DNA from: Alternaria dauci
Lineage: Eukaryota > Ascomycota > Dothideomycetes > Pleosporales > Pleosporaceae
Reading direction: 5' to 3'
DNA length: 64,000 nucleotides
NCBI RefSeq assembly: GCF_042100115.1
Contig: NC_091273.1
Coordinates: 2,790,001-2,854,000 of the forward strand
In this document: one piece after another, positions 21,753-33,004 of the stretch
Position numbering within the stretch: position 1 is the first letter of the stretch
Layout of the letters: each line of letters starts with the position of its first letter
Notes under the pieces: generated by a model
What the model was told of the DNA's origin: nothing
Seen by the model: only the letters and a program-made list of their open reading frames with translations
Database searches by the model: none
Position numbers and translations under genes: made by a program

Positions 21753-23723
21753 ATGGGTGTGCCACGCGTCGCGTCGTTCTGGCGACTATGTGCCACTGTT
21801 TCCTTCATTGCATCTGCGTTCGCGACCAGTTCAATCTCTAGTGACACGGCATCCTCAGTTTTGCAAGGTGGGCTCAAGAGATACCAAGTACATACCTTGC
21901 ACTAACATGTCGCAGAGGCAGAACAAACGGTCTACGAGCCCGAGAATCAGAATGTCGTCCGCCTGTCCTCTTTGCCAGACCCATCAACATCTCCCACCAG
22001 CCCGGCCAGCTTCACCGTCGCCGAAGCCAACATCTTTCACGACCTCCACTACGCCCTGTCTACCATGCAGGACCAATACTTCTCTGTATGGCTCGGCAAG
22101 TACACAACAGCAATCGACTGGACAGCAGCCGTCATGTCGACCCATGTCTCGGCCACTCTATCCTCGCTCTCACGTTCGCTTTCCTATACCATGCCAGGCA
22201 CGTTCGACAAGAGCCGGAAACTGGACGTCGAGGCACAGATGGTGGAGAACGAGATCAACAAGTATTTTGCGCAGACCACGGCCTATTATTTCGGCGAGGA
22301 TGCCTTTGCAATCAGAATGCAGGCATTCGACGACATGCTGTGGGTAGTGCTGGGCTGGTTGGAAGCGACCACTTTCGTAGAGAGCCATTCTGTTGGACAC
22401 TACACCTCGGACAACATTGGAGGGGGGCAGTGGCACGCCAAACAATTTGTACCCGCTTTCGCACATCGCGCCCGCGTTTTCTACGAACTGGCTGAGAAGG
22501 GGTGGGATTGGAGACTTTGCGGGGGCGGCATGACGTGGAATCCTAGTCTCCTACCATACAAGAACGCCATTACAAACCAGCTCTTCATCTCGGCGAGTGT
22601 CAACATGTACTTGCAATTTCCGGGTGACGACAACTGTTCGCCGTTTCTTTCGCAGCACGATGAACCAGAACCACGCAAAAACCAACTGTACGACGACTGC
22701 GATGATGGGCACCGCGAGCGCTATGATCCCGTGTACCTTGCAAATGCGATGAATGCGTACGAGTGGCTGAAGAACATTGGTATGACAAACGACCAGGGAC
22801 TGTACGTTGATGGCTTTCACATTGGAGGTTATCGCACGAATCACAGCAAGACAACATGCGACGAGCGAAACGAAATGGTCTACACCTACAACCAGGGTGT
22901 GATCTTGTCTGGACTGCGCGGATTATGGGAAGCTTCAGGCAACATCTCGTATCTGGAAGATGGGCATGAGCTCGTCAGGAACGTCATACGCGCTACGGGC
23001 TGGACAGAGTCTGAACCGCGTTCCGCATCCTCGTCCGACACGAACTCGCAGCAGCGTCAGAGCAAGAGTTCGGGGAATGAGAACGAGGCATTGCCAACTG
23101 ACTGGGCGGGTCTGGGCTACAATGGTATCCTGACAGAACTATGCGATCCCTCTGGGCGCTGTAGTCAAGACGGCCAAACATTCAAAGGCATCTTCTTCCA
23201 CCATCTAACTTCCTTTTGCAACCCTCTTCCATCCCGACCGACTAGACCAGGGAAAACCCACGCCGCAACTCGAGAGACGGCCATGCTACACGCCAACAGC
23301 TGTAGAACATACACCACCTGGGTCATACACAACGCCCAAGCCGCCCTCCGGACGCGTGATGAAGCAGGGAGATTCGGGTCATGGTGGGGCGCTCCACAGA
23401 CATCATTTCCGCTTTCCTCGCACCATGGCAAAGCATCCGCTTCTTACAGACGCCCTGTGTTCCCCGAGAACGCAACAGACTACCGTAACATGCATACACA
23501 GCCCGATGATGGCATGTACATGGGAGGCGAGTCCAGAGAGCCCTCTGAGTGGACCGCGTTCGACGAAGATGTCGAGAATGAAATAACAAAGAGAAGCGGG
23601 GGCGATCTCAACGACCGTGGCCGCGGCCGCACAATCGAAACTCAAGGCAGTGGTCTTGCAGTCGTGCGAGCAATGTGGGAGTTCTTGCGCCTAACAGAAG
23701 GAGCAGAGACTTTCGTGGCGTGA
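21753..23723 (+). CDS. Glycoside hydrolase family 76, alpha-1,6-mannanase (DCW1/DFG5-like)
   Basis: Exons 21753-21867 and 21916-23723, joined by a 48-base phase-1 intron (GTGGGC ... CGCAG), give 640 residues. The N-terminus has a signal-like stretch (FWRLCATVSFIASAFA). The GH76 catalytic double aspartate is in MQAFDDMLWVVLGWLEA at about residues 177-178, with GGGQWHAKQFVPAF, CGGGMTWNPSLLPYKNAITN, TYNQGVILSGLRGLWEASG and KGIFFHHL matching the (alpha/alpha)6 barrel. The family cleaves or transfers alpha-1,6-mannan, and DCW1/DFG5 help attach GPI mannoproteins to the wall. No clear C-terminal GPI signal is visible, so this copy may be soluble. A low-complexity Ser/Gln insert lies near residue 385. 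First in-frame ATG used. Confidence 0.9.
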
Positions 23724-24292
23724 GTGAAGCTAGGGATTGAATCATCAATCACTGTCTAACACGAAGCGCATCGGGACTTGGCACGGCTCTGAAAGTTTAT
23801 ATTGACTCGTGGAGACAGACATACCGAGCCTCTCTCTTTCACAAGTAAAGCGGTCCCTTCCTGTCCAAACAGGATCGGCAAGATACATAAAAAATGGTGC
23901 GAGACTAGCATCCTACCACCAGGAATGGGCTAGCTACTCAGTGTCTTGGAGTTGTATATGCACATACACTTGTGTTGTTCGACGGGCGGGGAGGCGTGCT
24001 GTATTTCGCTGGGGATGGTACAAGGAAGATGGGTTTGGGATTTTTGAACATGGGAGATAAAAAGGTGAATGGAAAGACATGGACCACTGAAGAAGTAATT
24101 AATGACTTGTCGTGAGATTTACAAGGTGGAGAACGACCTCAGAAGACAATAAGGCTGGTACTGAATTTAGAAACTGGTCGAAAGCTGCTAGTTTTTTTTT
24201 TTGCCGCTACTGCTTCTTTACTTCGTCTCCATATTGTCTTTTCAGACGCCATTCACCGTCATAAATCCCCGTATCTGTACGCGTGTCCCTCC
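23724..24292. other. Convergent 3' spacer with poly-T tract
   Basis: Between the GH76 and importin-11 3' ends. A run of eleven T lies at 24192-24202. No gene recognised. Confidence 0.5.
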
Positions 24293-27200
24293 TTACATGA
24301 TGCCCAACTCACCAAAGCCTTTAAGAATCTCCTTATCCACGCGGCTGAGCCATTCTTCCTGGAAAGCTTGTTCTCCGCCCACTTGCTGTATAGCCTGCTG
24401 AAGATGCTCTCTGACAAACGCAACGAGGTTGATCTGATGCACGGGATCCGTATAGATGAGCTCGCGCTTGCGTACATCCTCCGGTGCCTCGGGTTCTGTG
24501 GGGTGATAAGGTTCTGGAGGCCAGAACAGGGAGCTAGAGTGAAGAGTTAGTATTTGCAAAATTGGTAGTGATTAGGCAAAGGAAACACGTACTCTTGGCT
24601 GCGGTCGTCCATGCCATCTAGCAATTCTCCTAGCACATCCGTCCAAACTCCTATCAACAACTGCAACCTGCCCAGCATCCAGGGATGACCTCCTTCCAAG
24701 AAGCGTGTAAGGACGAGACACATGAGCTTCTTGTTTGGTGCATCGCCAATGTTCTCAATGTGGCTGAACCACTCTTCCAGTAACCAGTCCAGAGTCTTTT
24801 CTAGACCCTCGCTCGATAGTGAGGAGAGAGCTTCCAGGAGAACAGAAGGTGAAGCAACGCCAATACGAGCTAATACTGTAAAGTAATCCGTTTCCACGAC
24901 TCCATCGACCGCGCGAGACGGAAGCTCACGGTAAGGACCGTGGGATTGGTGGTGTGTCCATGCGCCGTGAAGACCCTCCATAACCTTGGCTAGGAAGCCA
25001 GAGGATATCAAATCGCTAGTCAGAATCTTGACAGCGTTCTCGCCACCTACACCTTCCGCGCCTCGGATGATGCAAGTCACGAGGTGTGTCATGATACCGT
25101 TCGCTTCAGGTTTCAAGCTGCCCAGTAGCTCCGCGAGGGCTTGAAGAATCGCGGGACGGAAAGAGTCTGCGAGAACTGCGGCGGGCGCGAGGAGGAGGTA
25201 GGCTTCTGTAATCTCAATGGCTTTTCGTAGGGTCTCATTGTCCATGGAGAACAGAGGTAATAGGTATGGAAGGAGGTTGAGCAGCTCAGGTGGTGTGGGT
25301 TCTGGGGCTGATGGTGTTTGTGCGATGATAGAGGCCCATAGGTCAAGCGCATCTTCGAGGAGGTAGACCTGAGTCTCCGAACCAGGCTCAATGGCACTCT
25401 GGATAATGGGTAAGAAGGAAACGTGGAAAGAGCGTGAGTCGGCTTTCATCGCGTTCGTTAAGCGAGCAAGAAGTGTAAGAATGGCTTGCTTCATCAGATG
25501 CTCTTCGCCAGACTGCTCCCACAAAGGCGGAAGGAGGGCGATGATGCTATTAGCATACGGTGTAATCTAAGCCATGTCAGTTCGATACTTCACGTCTCCA
25601 TGCTTCTGACTTACATGGTGCTCCAGTCTGTATACTACAAGACTGATAGTGTTGAGAAGTGCCATCTTCGTCTCTGGAAGCTCGACTTCTTGGACCAGCG
25701 CCATCAGTCTATCTAGCATAAGTTGTGAGTAAGGCAAGAACGCATCAGCTTGGAACTCCCATTCGTCAGCGACAGCGTGGAACTTTCTGCCTGCGGTTAT
25801 CCGAACCACTTGATCGTTCATCGGATCACTCTTGTCAAGCAGATGCTGGAATATCTGATATACGATGGGCTTCTTCTCCTTGGCCATCTTGATAGTTATC
25901 CATTGAGAGATGATGATGGCGATGCGACGGCGGATAATCTTGTAGCCGGGTTTCTGTTTGGCAACCTCGACGACTAGCGTTTTCTCCAAGAACGAATCAA
26001 AGTCGACCTGATCGTGCAGAATATCGGCTGCAAGCCCAATAGCGGTATACACAGAGTCTTTGAATAGGATATCCTCGTTCTCAGGTGCTGTAAAACGTCA
26101 GTGTGGAATAATTTCTGCTGAAAGTGAGTACCCACTTGCGACTGTATAGAAGACTTGGAGTAGGGGTTGAATGATCAAATTTTTGAAATTCTTTGCAAGG
26201 TCTAGGAACAGCTTCTCGGCACAGGGTCGGATTGCGAATTCCCAGTCCTCTGCTCCTTCCTCCATCTTCTCCCATTCATCAGGCTCTTCCTCCCACATAC
26301 GGAGGTCGCTGGGCCGGAAAACGAAGAAGCGCTGGACAAGGGCTGATATCATTTCACGCACAAGATCGTCAGTAAGGAGGTCTGTTTTGATCATATGCGT
26401 GGCTTGGCTCTTCTCGTCCTTTTCCTGCTGATGCTTGAAGCGGAAAGTCTGAGTAGGATAGAAGACCATCTTCACACAAGCACGGATTAGTAGTAAGCCC
26501 TTGAGACCCAGGCGTTCGATGATGGGCGCTTCATCCTCGGCATCGCCATCGGTGCCGACTTTGGCACCCTCAATCGACTTTGAGCCCCACTGCTCGCCTA
26601 ATCTTGAGATGAGACTCCAGTAGTCGCGTGCAAGATCTATCGAGTTGGGTAAAAGGACAAAATCTGCAGGATGAGTAGTAGCCATATTCAGATGTAACTT
26701 GGAAAGCTGCATCAAATGCTTGCTTATCTTGCTCTGGATTTCAACTGCAAGTGGCGAGTTTTCTGGCATCACGTATTGTAGAAACTCACCGAAATGAGTA
26801 CGCGACAGTGTCCAGAATCCTTGAACATCCTTGTCTCTGCCCGGGAACTCGTAGCCTGCAATGATCAGCCGCCGCATCGTCTTGATAGCGAGCAAGCTGT
26901 TGTCGATGCTCTCAAGCGCACCGCCTTCATCGTCTCCGCCATCGCGAAAGAAGGCTTGCCATGTTTGTACCTTGTTCACGTAGATGGCGCCTAGTACGTT
27001 GAAGATTTCGGGTGCAACAGTCTGTAAGCTCTGCCGTGTCCTTAGAAGTCGTCCAGTGGATAGTTCCTTGACGATGTATAGCAAGACGAGAAGAGCGCGA
27101 GGAAGTTGTAGCCGGTAAGCGTTGGGATCAGTCGAGGCGCGGAGGATGTGGAGTAGTTGTTGGAACAGCTCAGGCCTGGGAGATGTTAGAACAGGATATG

Positions 27201-27682
27201 TCATACTGTTGTCCAGACTCACCAGTCGTTTGGGAACTCAAAGCGGACAATCTTGGCGACTACCAACGCATTCTGTAGCGCTAAACGATGGTCGGCCTCG
27301 TTGACGGCACTCTCGAGTAGGCGGGCTCGTATGGTGGCCTTGTCCTCTTTGCTCACGGCACTGTTCCCATGTCAGACTTTGTGTTGATGCGACATGGTAT
27401 GGAGACGTACTTGGTGGCTGTCTTACGCCAGTACTTGTCGATGCCATTCTTGAGCTGGATGATGGCGAGGTAGCGGACTTCTAGAGGAAGAGACTGGTCC
27501 AGAAACACCGTCTGTAGTAGAGGGTAGTAGCCTTGGGCCTTTTCCCATTGCTGGAGTTGCTTGGTGCCTGACTGAACCTGAGTCTGGTCTGCTGAAGACG
27601 CCGAGCGCAAGACATGGAAAAGAATATTCTCAGTCAGAGGATTCGCCTCTCCCGGCACCTCGACGCTGAATTCGGTATCCAT
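24293..27682 (-). CDS. Importin-11 / Kap120 family karyopherin
   Basis: Six exons: 27682-27411, 27360-27223, 27175-26136, 26087-25615, 25566-24593 and 24533-24293, totalling 1045 residues; introns of 47-59 bases, all GT-AG. The N-terminal importin-beta domain is visible: TKQLQQWEKAQGYYPLLQTV then LPLEVRYLAIIQLKNGIDKY, with the conserved run WRKTATKNAV made across the first splice and LVVAKIVRFEFPNDWPEL across the second. The remainder is an alpha-solenoid of HEAT-type helices. Length matches Kap120 (about 1030 residues). It carries cargo, such as pre-60S and ubiquitin-conjugating factors in known systems, through nuclear pores with Ran-GTP. The two splice junctions inside conserved text make the model firm. 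The neighbour PEX2 is divergently transcribed. Confidence 0.92.
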
Positions 27683-28265
27683 CCTGTGGCGCGGACACTC
27701 TCAAGTGCTGCGGTAGTGGGGTAGTCGCAGGTAGGTGAAGGTATATAGACACAGGAAGGAAGCGGCAGGTAGTTGAGTAGATGCGATTCACGGTGAGAGT
27801 GAAGAATGAGAAGCCTGCTCACCCAGGCCGTGACCGGAATGCGGCGAGTTTTGTTTGGAAACTCTATCTTGGTGTTTAGAAGAAACAAATTCGAGAAGCT
27901 CCCCACGTCACAGCTCGGACCCCCGAGACACGAGACGGCGACGTTTGGTGATAGCTTTTTGGCAGTCACATGAGCCAAATCTGGAGATGTCACTTCTTTA
28001 CGGTCTGTATGGCGTATGCAATTGAGAATGGCCTGCTAAGATGCATTGTCATGGCTGGCGCCCCCAGACATGGCCCCGGCTTGTCTGGAAGGAGGGCGTT
28101 GCGCGCACCGGCTACTTCCCCAGCCAACCTCGGCCCATCGCAACTCGAGTCTGGTCTCTCTATCACGCTATCATCACGCTCCTTCCACATCCCGCAGCAC
28201 TGCCCCAGCGACGTCTATAACCTCAGCCGCTCTGCCTGCACGTCGCCGCCTCCCAATGCTCCCAA
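27683..28265. promoter_or_regulatory. Divergent promoter region, importin-11 / PEX2
   Basis: 583 bases between two start codons facing apart. Pyrimidine-rich on the PEX2 side. No specific binding site identified. Confidence 0.5.
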
Positions 28266-29852
28266 ATGCCCTCCGCAGACTTCGCCGCCGCCCAGCAACG
28301 CATAGCAGCCCGCCGCGCTCAACGCGCCCTTGAACAACGTAATCACCATGAAGTTCCGCCGTCAACCGCACAACGCGCCCTGTCGCGCCTGCCCTTCCCC
28401 TTCAGCCGCCTGTCCACGACAGGATTCAGCATCTGGGACGCGATAAAAGGCCGATCGGGAACACGGCCAGAGTTCCGCGTCGGCCAGGTCGATGCCGAAC
28501 TGCTCGACGAGGAACTCCTGACGCTGATGAAGGACCAGGTTGGCGAGGGCTTCAAGTACTTTGGAAGCCATGTCACAGACCACTACTCGGCTGAAATACT
28601 GCTGGCGCTACGGGCCGTGCTGTGGAAGTTGAGCATCTGGGATCAGAATGCGAGTTATGGCGCGCATCTACAGGGGCTGAGGTATACCGATGCGCGCAGT
28701 AGTGCGCCGAACCGTCCGCCGCCCAAACCGTGGCAAAAGGTCGCCTACGGGGCTGTCACAGTCGGAGGAAGGTATGCGTGGACCAAATGGGAAGAGTACC
28801 TCTTGTCTGCGTCCGAGGACTACACTCGACCTGAGAGCCCACGGTTGAAGCTGCTGGCGCGCTTGAGCGAACTGGCAGGGAACGCACATGACGTTCTCGG
28901 TCTTGCCAGCTTCCTCGTCTTCCTCGTCGACGGTCGGTACAGGACTATTACAGATCGGCTCCTCCGCCTACGCCTGACACCGACATCGCACACGACATCA
29001 CGCGAAGTCAGCTTCGAATACCTGAACCGCCAACTTGTATGGCACGCCTTCACCGAGTTCCTCCTCTTCCTCCTCCCACTCGTCGGCATCTCCCGCTGGC
29101 GTCGCATCCTGAGCCGGACATTCAAGAAACTGCGAACAACCGTCCTCTCCCTTCTCGGCCGCTCAAAGCCCAACAATGACGAAGGCGATGAAGAGGCCAA
29201 GGCCGCCGGCGAATTAGCCTTCCTGCCCGAACGTACCTGCGCAATCTGCTACCGCGACCAGAACCCAACAAACGCTAGCGAAGCCGATATCCTCACCTCC
29301 TCAGCCGGTGGTGGCGGCGTCGTCGGCTCCGCAACAACAGACATCACCAACCCCTACGAAGCCATCCCTTGCGGTTGCATATACTGCTTCGCATGCATTG
29401 CGCAACGAATCGCAAACGAGGAGGGCGAAGGCTGGACATGTCTACGCTGCGGCGAAACAGTAAAGGAGTGCCGACCTTGGAACGGCGATGTCATCGAGGA
29501 ACAGCCCCGTCGCATCGAGCATACTGAAGTGCATGAACGACCGAGCACAGCAAAGTCTGTTGGCTTCGCTGCTAGCCACAATGATGACGACAATGAGTTG
29601 GATGAGAAGGCGTTGCTGAGGGAAGTCGACCCTATGCCCGAGCACGAAGAGGTCACGGATGCGACAGAGGAGGAACAAGGTATCATGGGAGCTACCCAGA
29701 CACGGGGACTGGATCTTGACGAGTCGTTGTTCACAGAGAGCTCCGAGTGGGCGCGTGCTAGTGAGGACCAAAGCAGTGACGATGAGCAGAGCGAAGAGTA
29801 CGACGAGGACGAGGAAGAAGAGGGCGAAGAATTGGGCTTTTATGACCAATAG
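28266..29852 (+). CDS. PEX2: Peroxisomal RING ubiquitin ligase Pex2
   Basis: Single exon, 528 residues. The Pex2/Pex12 N-terminal domain runs from about 75 to 300 with AELLDEELLTLMKDQ, SAEILLALRAVLWKLSIWD and hydrophobic segments (DVLGLASFLVFLVDGRY; FTEFLLFLLPLVGISRW). A RING finger starts at ERTCAICYRDQ (about residue 324), is interrupted by a Gly/Ser/Ala-rich insert, and resumes IPCGCIYCFACIAQRI and WTCLRCGE (about 393). The long acidic tail (DEQSEEYDEDEEEEGEE) is specific to filamentous fungi as far as I recall. Pex2, Pex10 and Pex12 form the peroxisomal ligase that monoubiquitinates Pex5 for recycling. The ATG at 28266 is the first in the frame with the expected N-terminal spacing. Confidence 0.9.
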   Translation: MPSADFAAAQQRIAARRAQRALEQRNHHEVPPSTAQRALSRLPFPFSRLSTTGFSIWDAIKGRSGTRPEFRVGQVDAELLDEELLTLMKDQVGEGFKYFGSHVTDHYSAEILLALRAVLWKLSIWDQNASYGAHLQGLRYTDARSSAPNRPPPKPWQKVAYGAVTVGGRYAWTKWEEYLLSASEDYTRPESPRLKLLARLSELAGNAHDVLGLASFLVFLVDGRYRTITDRLLRLRLTPTSHTTSREVSFEYLNRQLVWHAFTEFLLFLLPLVGISRWRRILSRTFKKLRTTVLSLLGRSKPNNDEGDEEAKAAGELAFLPERTCAICYRDQNPTNASEADILTSSAGGGGVVGSATTDITNPYEAIPCGCIYCFACIAQRIANEEGEGWTCLRCGETVKECRPWNGDVIEEQPRRIEHTEVHERPSTAKSVGFAASHNDDDNELDEKALLREVDPMPEHEEVTDATEEEQGIMGATQTRGLDLDESLFTESSEWARASEDQSSDDEQSEEYDEDEEEEGEELGFYDQ

Positions 29853-30260
29853 AGCACGGTAGGGTTCGGTTAGGCTGCACGACTGGATTGCTGTATAATT
29901 ACTTGATGCGTTGAATTGCAAGATACCCTGATTTTCCAAGCTTGGCTGCTTCATTGTGCTGTGCCATCAAGTATGTCAATGAGCCATATCGATTGTCATA
30001 CTCGTCCTTTGGTGAATCCAGACGTGGGCTTGGTCTTGATCGTTTTCGTGACTTGATCGCTCTTAGATAGATACTATATGCAAAGCCACTCTTTTCTCCG
30101 CCCCCCAGCGCTTTGGTTGGTGCGGTCTGTCCTGCGTCGTGCGGCATCTGTGGGCTCTTGCCCTTTGCGCCAGCCACAAGGCTCTTTAGCATAACTGCCA
30201 ATATGCGTAGTTGCAACGTGGCATTCTCTCCGTGTACACAGCAAATTGCCCCTGATTTCA
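29853..30260. other. Convergent 3' spacer
   Basis: Between PEX2 and the BuGZ-like gene. The minus strand holds a 121-codon open frame overlapping the BuGZ stop by TGATG, but it has no motif and lies where a 3' UTR is expected. Confidence 0.45.
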
Positions 30261-31349
30261 TCATGTCCGCATAAAGTCTGCAAACCTCGGCAAAGCAGCC
30301 ATCTTCTCCTCCGGACTTGTCGTCTCCGCAAAGAAAATGAGTCGCTGATTCTTGTCCTTTTTGCTCTTCTTCTCTTCCTTGGGCGCAGCCTCTTTGGTCA
30401 CCTCGTTGATTAGATCGTCGACAGAGTTTGAAATTTCGCCGTTCTGACCTGGTGGATAGGCACCCGGCGGTGGAGCACCGAAACCAGGCCGAGGAGGCAA
30501 CGCGCCAGGCTGACCCGGTATGCTGCCAGGGCGTGCGGGTATGGCGCCGTTGGCGGGTGAGAAGGGTTGCGGGATGCCTTGTGGAGGATATGCTGATGCA
30601 CCAGGTGGAAAGGCCACAGGCGCGCCAGGAGGTGGCACACCATAAGGGGTTTGAACGACCGGGGGTGTCTGTAGATATGTTAGTCCGATATTCCCATTCT
30701 GCTCAGATACTCGAGTACATACAGCAATCGGTACAGGCTCCACCGGCGCAGGTAGGACGCCGTTCTTGCGATCCTCCCGGAACTTGGCTGCCCTCTCCTC
30801 AATCTCCTCTAGACTCTCGTTGATCTTCGGCCTCTTGTTGGGTGCTGTTTGTCCGTTGACGTACGCTCCACGCATCGGATTTCCGGTGATTCGCGCGCGC
30901 TCTTGCTCTTCAGCGAAATGTGCCTGGGTGACCTGCTGGTTATGCTGGTCTATTATCTCGGCGGGTACACCCTCCATACCGAAGATCTCGAGATCGAGAC
31001 CCTGGCGGCCTGGATTGGCATTCTCGACGTGGGTGAGGGTCTCCTTGTGGACTTGGTTCATATGCACGGAGAGACCTGAGCCGGCGTTAGTATAGCTCTA
31101 ATATACAGGGTCTTGAGTCGCCGGGTGCATACCTCCAGCGGTATTTAACCGTCTTCCACAGCGGTCGCATTTGAAGTGTTTGGCCTTTTGGTGAGAGATG
31201 AGAATCTTAAGGTCGTCGAAGTCGCGCTCGCAGTAGTAACACCATGGTCGCTATAGAAGTCAGCTTGCATTCCATGGTCACTTTTTGTGCGCATCTCATA
31301 CCTCGAGCTTCTGGTTCAAGTCTGGATATCTTCTGCGTTTCTTCGTCAT
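30261..31349 (-). CDS. BuGZ/ZNF207-like C2H2 zinc-finger protein
   Basis: Exons 31349-31302, 31250-31133, 31075-30723 and 30668-30261 (introns 51-57 bases) give 308 residues. It opens [20 protein letters not shown], then two zinc fingers, [18 protein letters not shown] and [18 protein letters not shown], exactly the N-terminal pair of ZNF207/BuGZ and its plant and fungal homologues. A helical stretch rich in charged residues follows, then a long Pro/Gly/Ala disordered region ([14 protein letters not shown]), and a Lys-rich stretch before [20 protein letters not shown]. Animal BuGZ binds Bub3 and promotes spindle assembly and splicing; the fungal role is less clear. I see no certain GLEBS motif. 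The short first exon codes 16 residues. Confidence 0.85.
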
Positions 31350-31831
31350 GGTCGCGGCCGGAGTGAGTGAAGTGGGGAAGGATGCCGTCGCGATCGCGGT
31401 CGGTGGAAGTGAAGCTCAGGGCTCGCGATTCCTGGAGAGCTAGGCTAGCGCGGTGGTCCATGCGGCAGTCGAAGCCAACTTTTCTTCGCCAGAACACCAT
31501 CGCACTCTCACGACAACACAATGACAGACACCATCAGCCTCTAATGCGAGGAGGAACTGGATACAAATATATGTCATGCTATATTCGTATACGTCATCGT
31601 AGGACGCAACCCGCACACCAGCCACTTGAGTCTTCGACACTTTTACAAGTCCCTCCGGGGAGCATCCCACATCTTTGCGTCTTGCTTAGCTGTGGTGTAT
31701 GCGGCTGCACTGAAGTACGTGCATTCTTCGTCTGACGAAGTTCGTTGCAAGAACAAATAAAAAGGTCCTTCATAGTTCACACTTCCTCGCTCTTCGGAGA
31801 AATCCTACGAAGAGTGTGACTCCTTGGCTAC
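31350..31831. other. Intergenic spacer between two minus-strand genes
   Basis: 482 bases holding the presumed promoter of the BuGZ-like gene. No recognised gene or repeat. Confidence 0.45.
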
Positions 31832-32636
31832 CTACATCCCTGCTTGCTCCGTCAGAGTCATCAGACTGAAGTTGAGATTCTCGTCTTCCATTGCCATCAT
31901 ACCGCGAATGACACTGAGACACTTCTCAGAGAGAACGTCTTCGTCTGCTGTGAGCTCCCCGAGATCTATAGGACGCTTGCGGTCGCCGTCGAGTTGGTAC
32001 AGATGGTTGGTTTTGGATGATTTGGCAAAGGCGATGTAGTGGTAATCCACCTCGTCTTCCGCATTCAGAGGTGCTTCAGTATCGCCCTTACCTGCTACCC
32101 CAGCATATGCAACTTCCAACGCCTTGTCTCCCTCCAATGCCTGGGCCAGTTTGTCTAGATCAGACGCTAGACTGGCGTCCAGCAGTTGAGCCATGATCGA
32201 GGTGTCATCTGATAGACTTCAGTAATGGTCCCGATAGAGAGTAGAGGCGCATAACTATCATACCGATTCTTTGCCGCGCCTCGCCATTACAGATAGCATG
32301 CAAGATTGCATAAAGACCGCATGCATTGTTAATGGTCTGTTTGAAGAACACCACGTCGCCAGAGCTGTGAAACTCCTCAAGCTTAGCATCCTCATCCTGG
32401 ACTCTCTTCTCGTATTTCTCTGTCGTCGGAAACACAAGGATCAATGCGAGGGCTGGACGTGGAACAAATCCGAGTAGCTCCGGGTCGTCTATAGACAGCA
32501 CATCTTGAAAGCCCAGTGAAGTGGACAAGCCGAGCTTATGCGCAAGCTCGGTGAAGACTTCTGGATTCGATTCGAGAGGGATGAAATGTTTATCATAGCG
32601 CTGTATGTTTTCTGGGCCTGGTATGGACATCTTCAT
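31832..32636 (-). CDS. Ubiquitin C-terminal hydrolase, UCH-L3/Yuh1 type
   Basis: Exons 32636-32264 and 32208-31832 joined by a 55-base phase-1 intron (GTATGA ... TATCAG) give 249 residues. The peptidase C12 signature is complete: oxyanion Gln100 and nucleophile Cys106 in FKQTINNACGLYAILHAICN, His181 in DYHYIAFAKS and Asp198 in HLYQLDGDRKRP. The N-terminal PLESNPEVFTELAHKLGL matches the family start. It cleaves small adducts and precursor tails from ubiquitin (and Rub1/NEDD8 in yeast Yuh1) in the cytosol. ATG at 32636 or 32630 are both possible; the difference is two residues. A crossover loop lies between the Cys and His halves, as expected. Confidence 0.93.
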
Positions 32637-33004
32637 GAGAGACTTCAGCCTTTGCAATTCTTTTGTTTTCGTCTCAAAGGTACCTGCCGCCTAAATATCG
32701 AAGCTGATGACATCCAGAGCGCCGGCTTCGTTGGCCGCGCTAGCCATTTCCGGTCAGTGGACTGGGGACTTCACGTCTTCCAGGTCGTACAGACACGTCG
32801 TGAAGATGTCGTGCTCCTACGATAGGCTATTACCTCCACAATCAAAGCACTAATAGATGAGTTGGTTGTTCCATTTACTTATATACATATCTGCAAGGAA
32901 CGACTTCACATAGTCGGTTCTTATGTAGAGAAGTATTTTATTATTCAACCGGAAAACATGAAACCTAGCTATATCTAAAAAGTCTTAGCCATGCGAACCA
33001 TAGT
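32637..33004. other. Intergenic spacer
   Basis: 5' flank of the UCH gene and 3' flank of the MFS gene, AT-rich near 32870-32980. No gene recognised. Confidence 0.45.

Noticed and set aside
29899..30264. 121-codon open frame between PEX2 and the BuGZ-like gene
   Set aside because: No motif, and it lies in the 3' UTR overlap of convergent genes.
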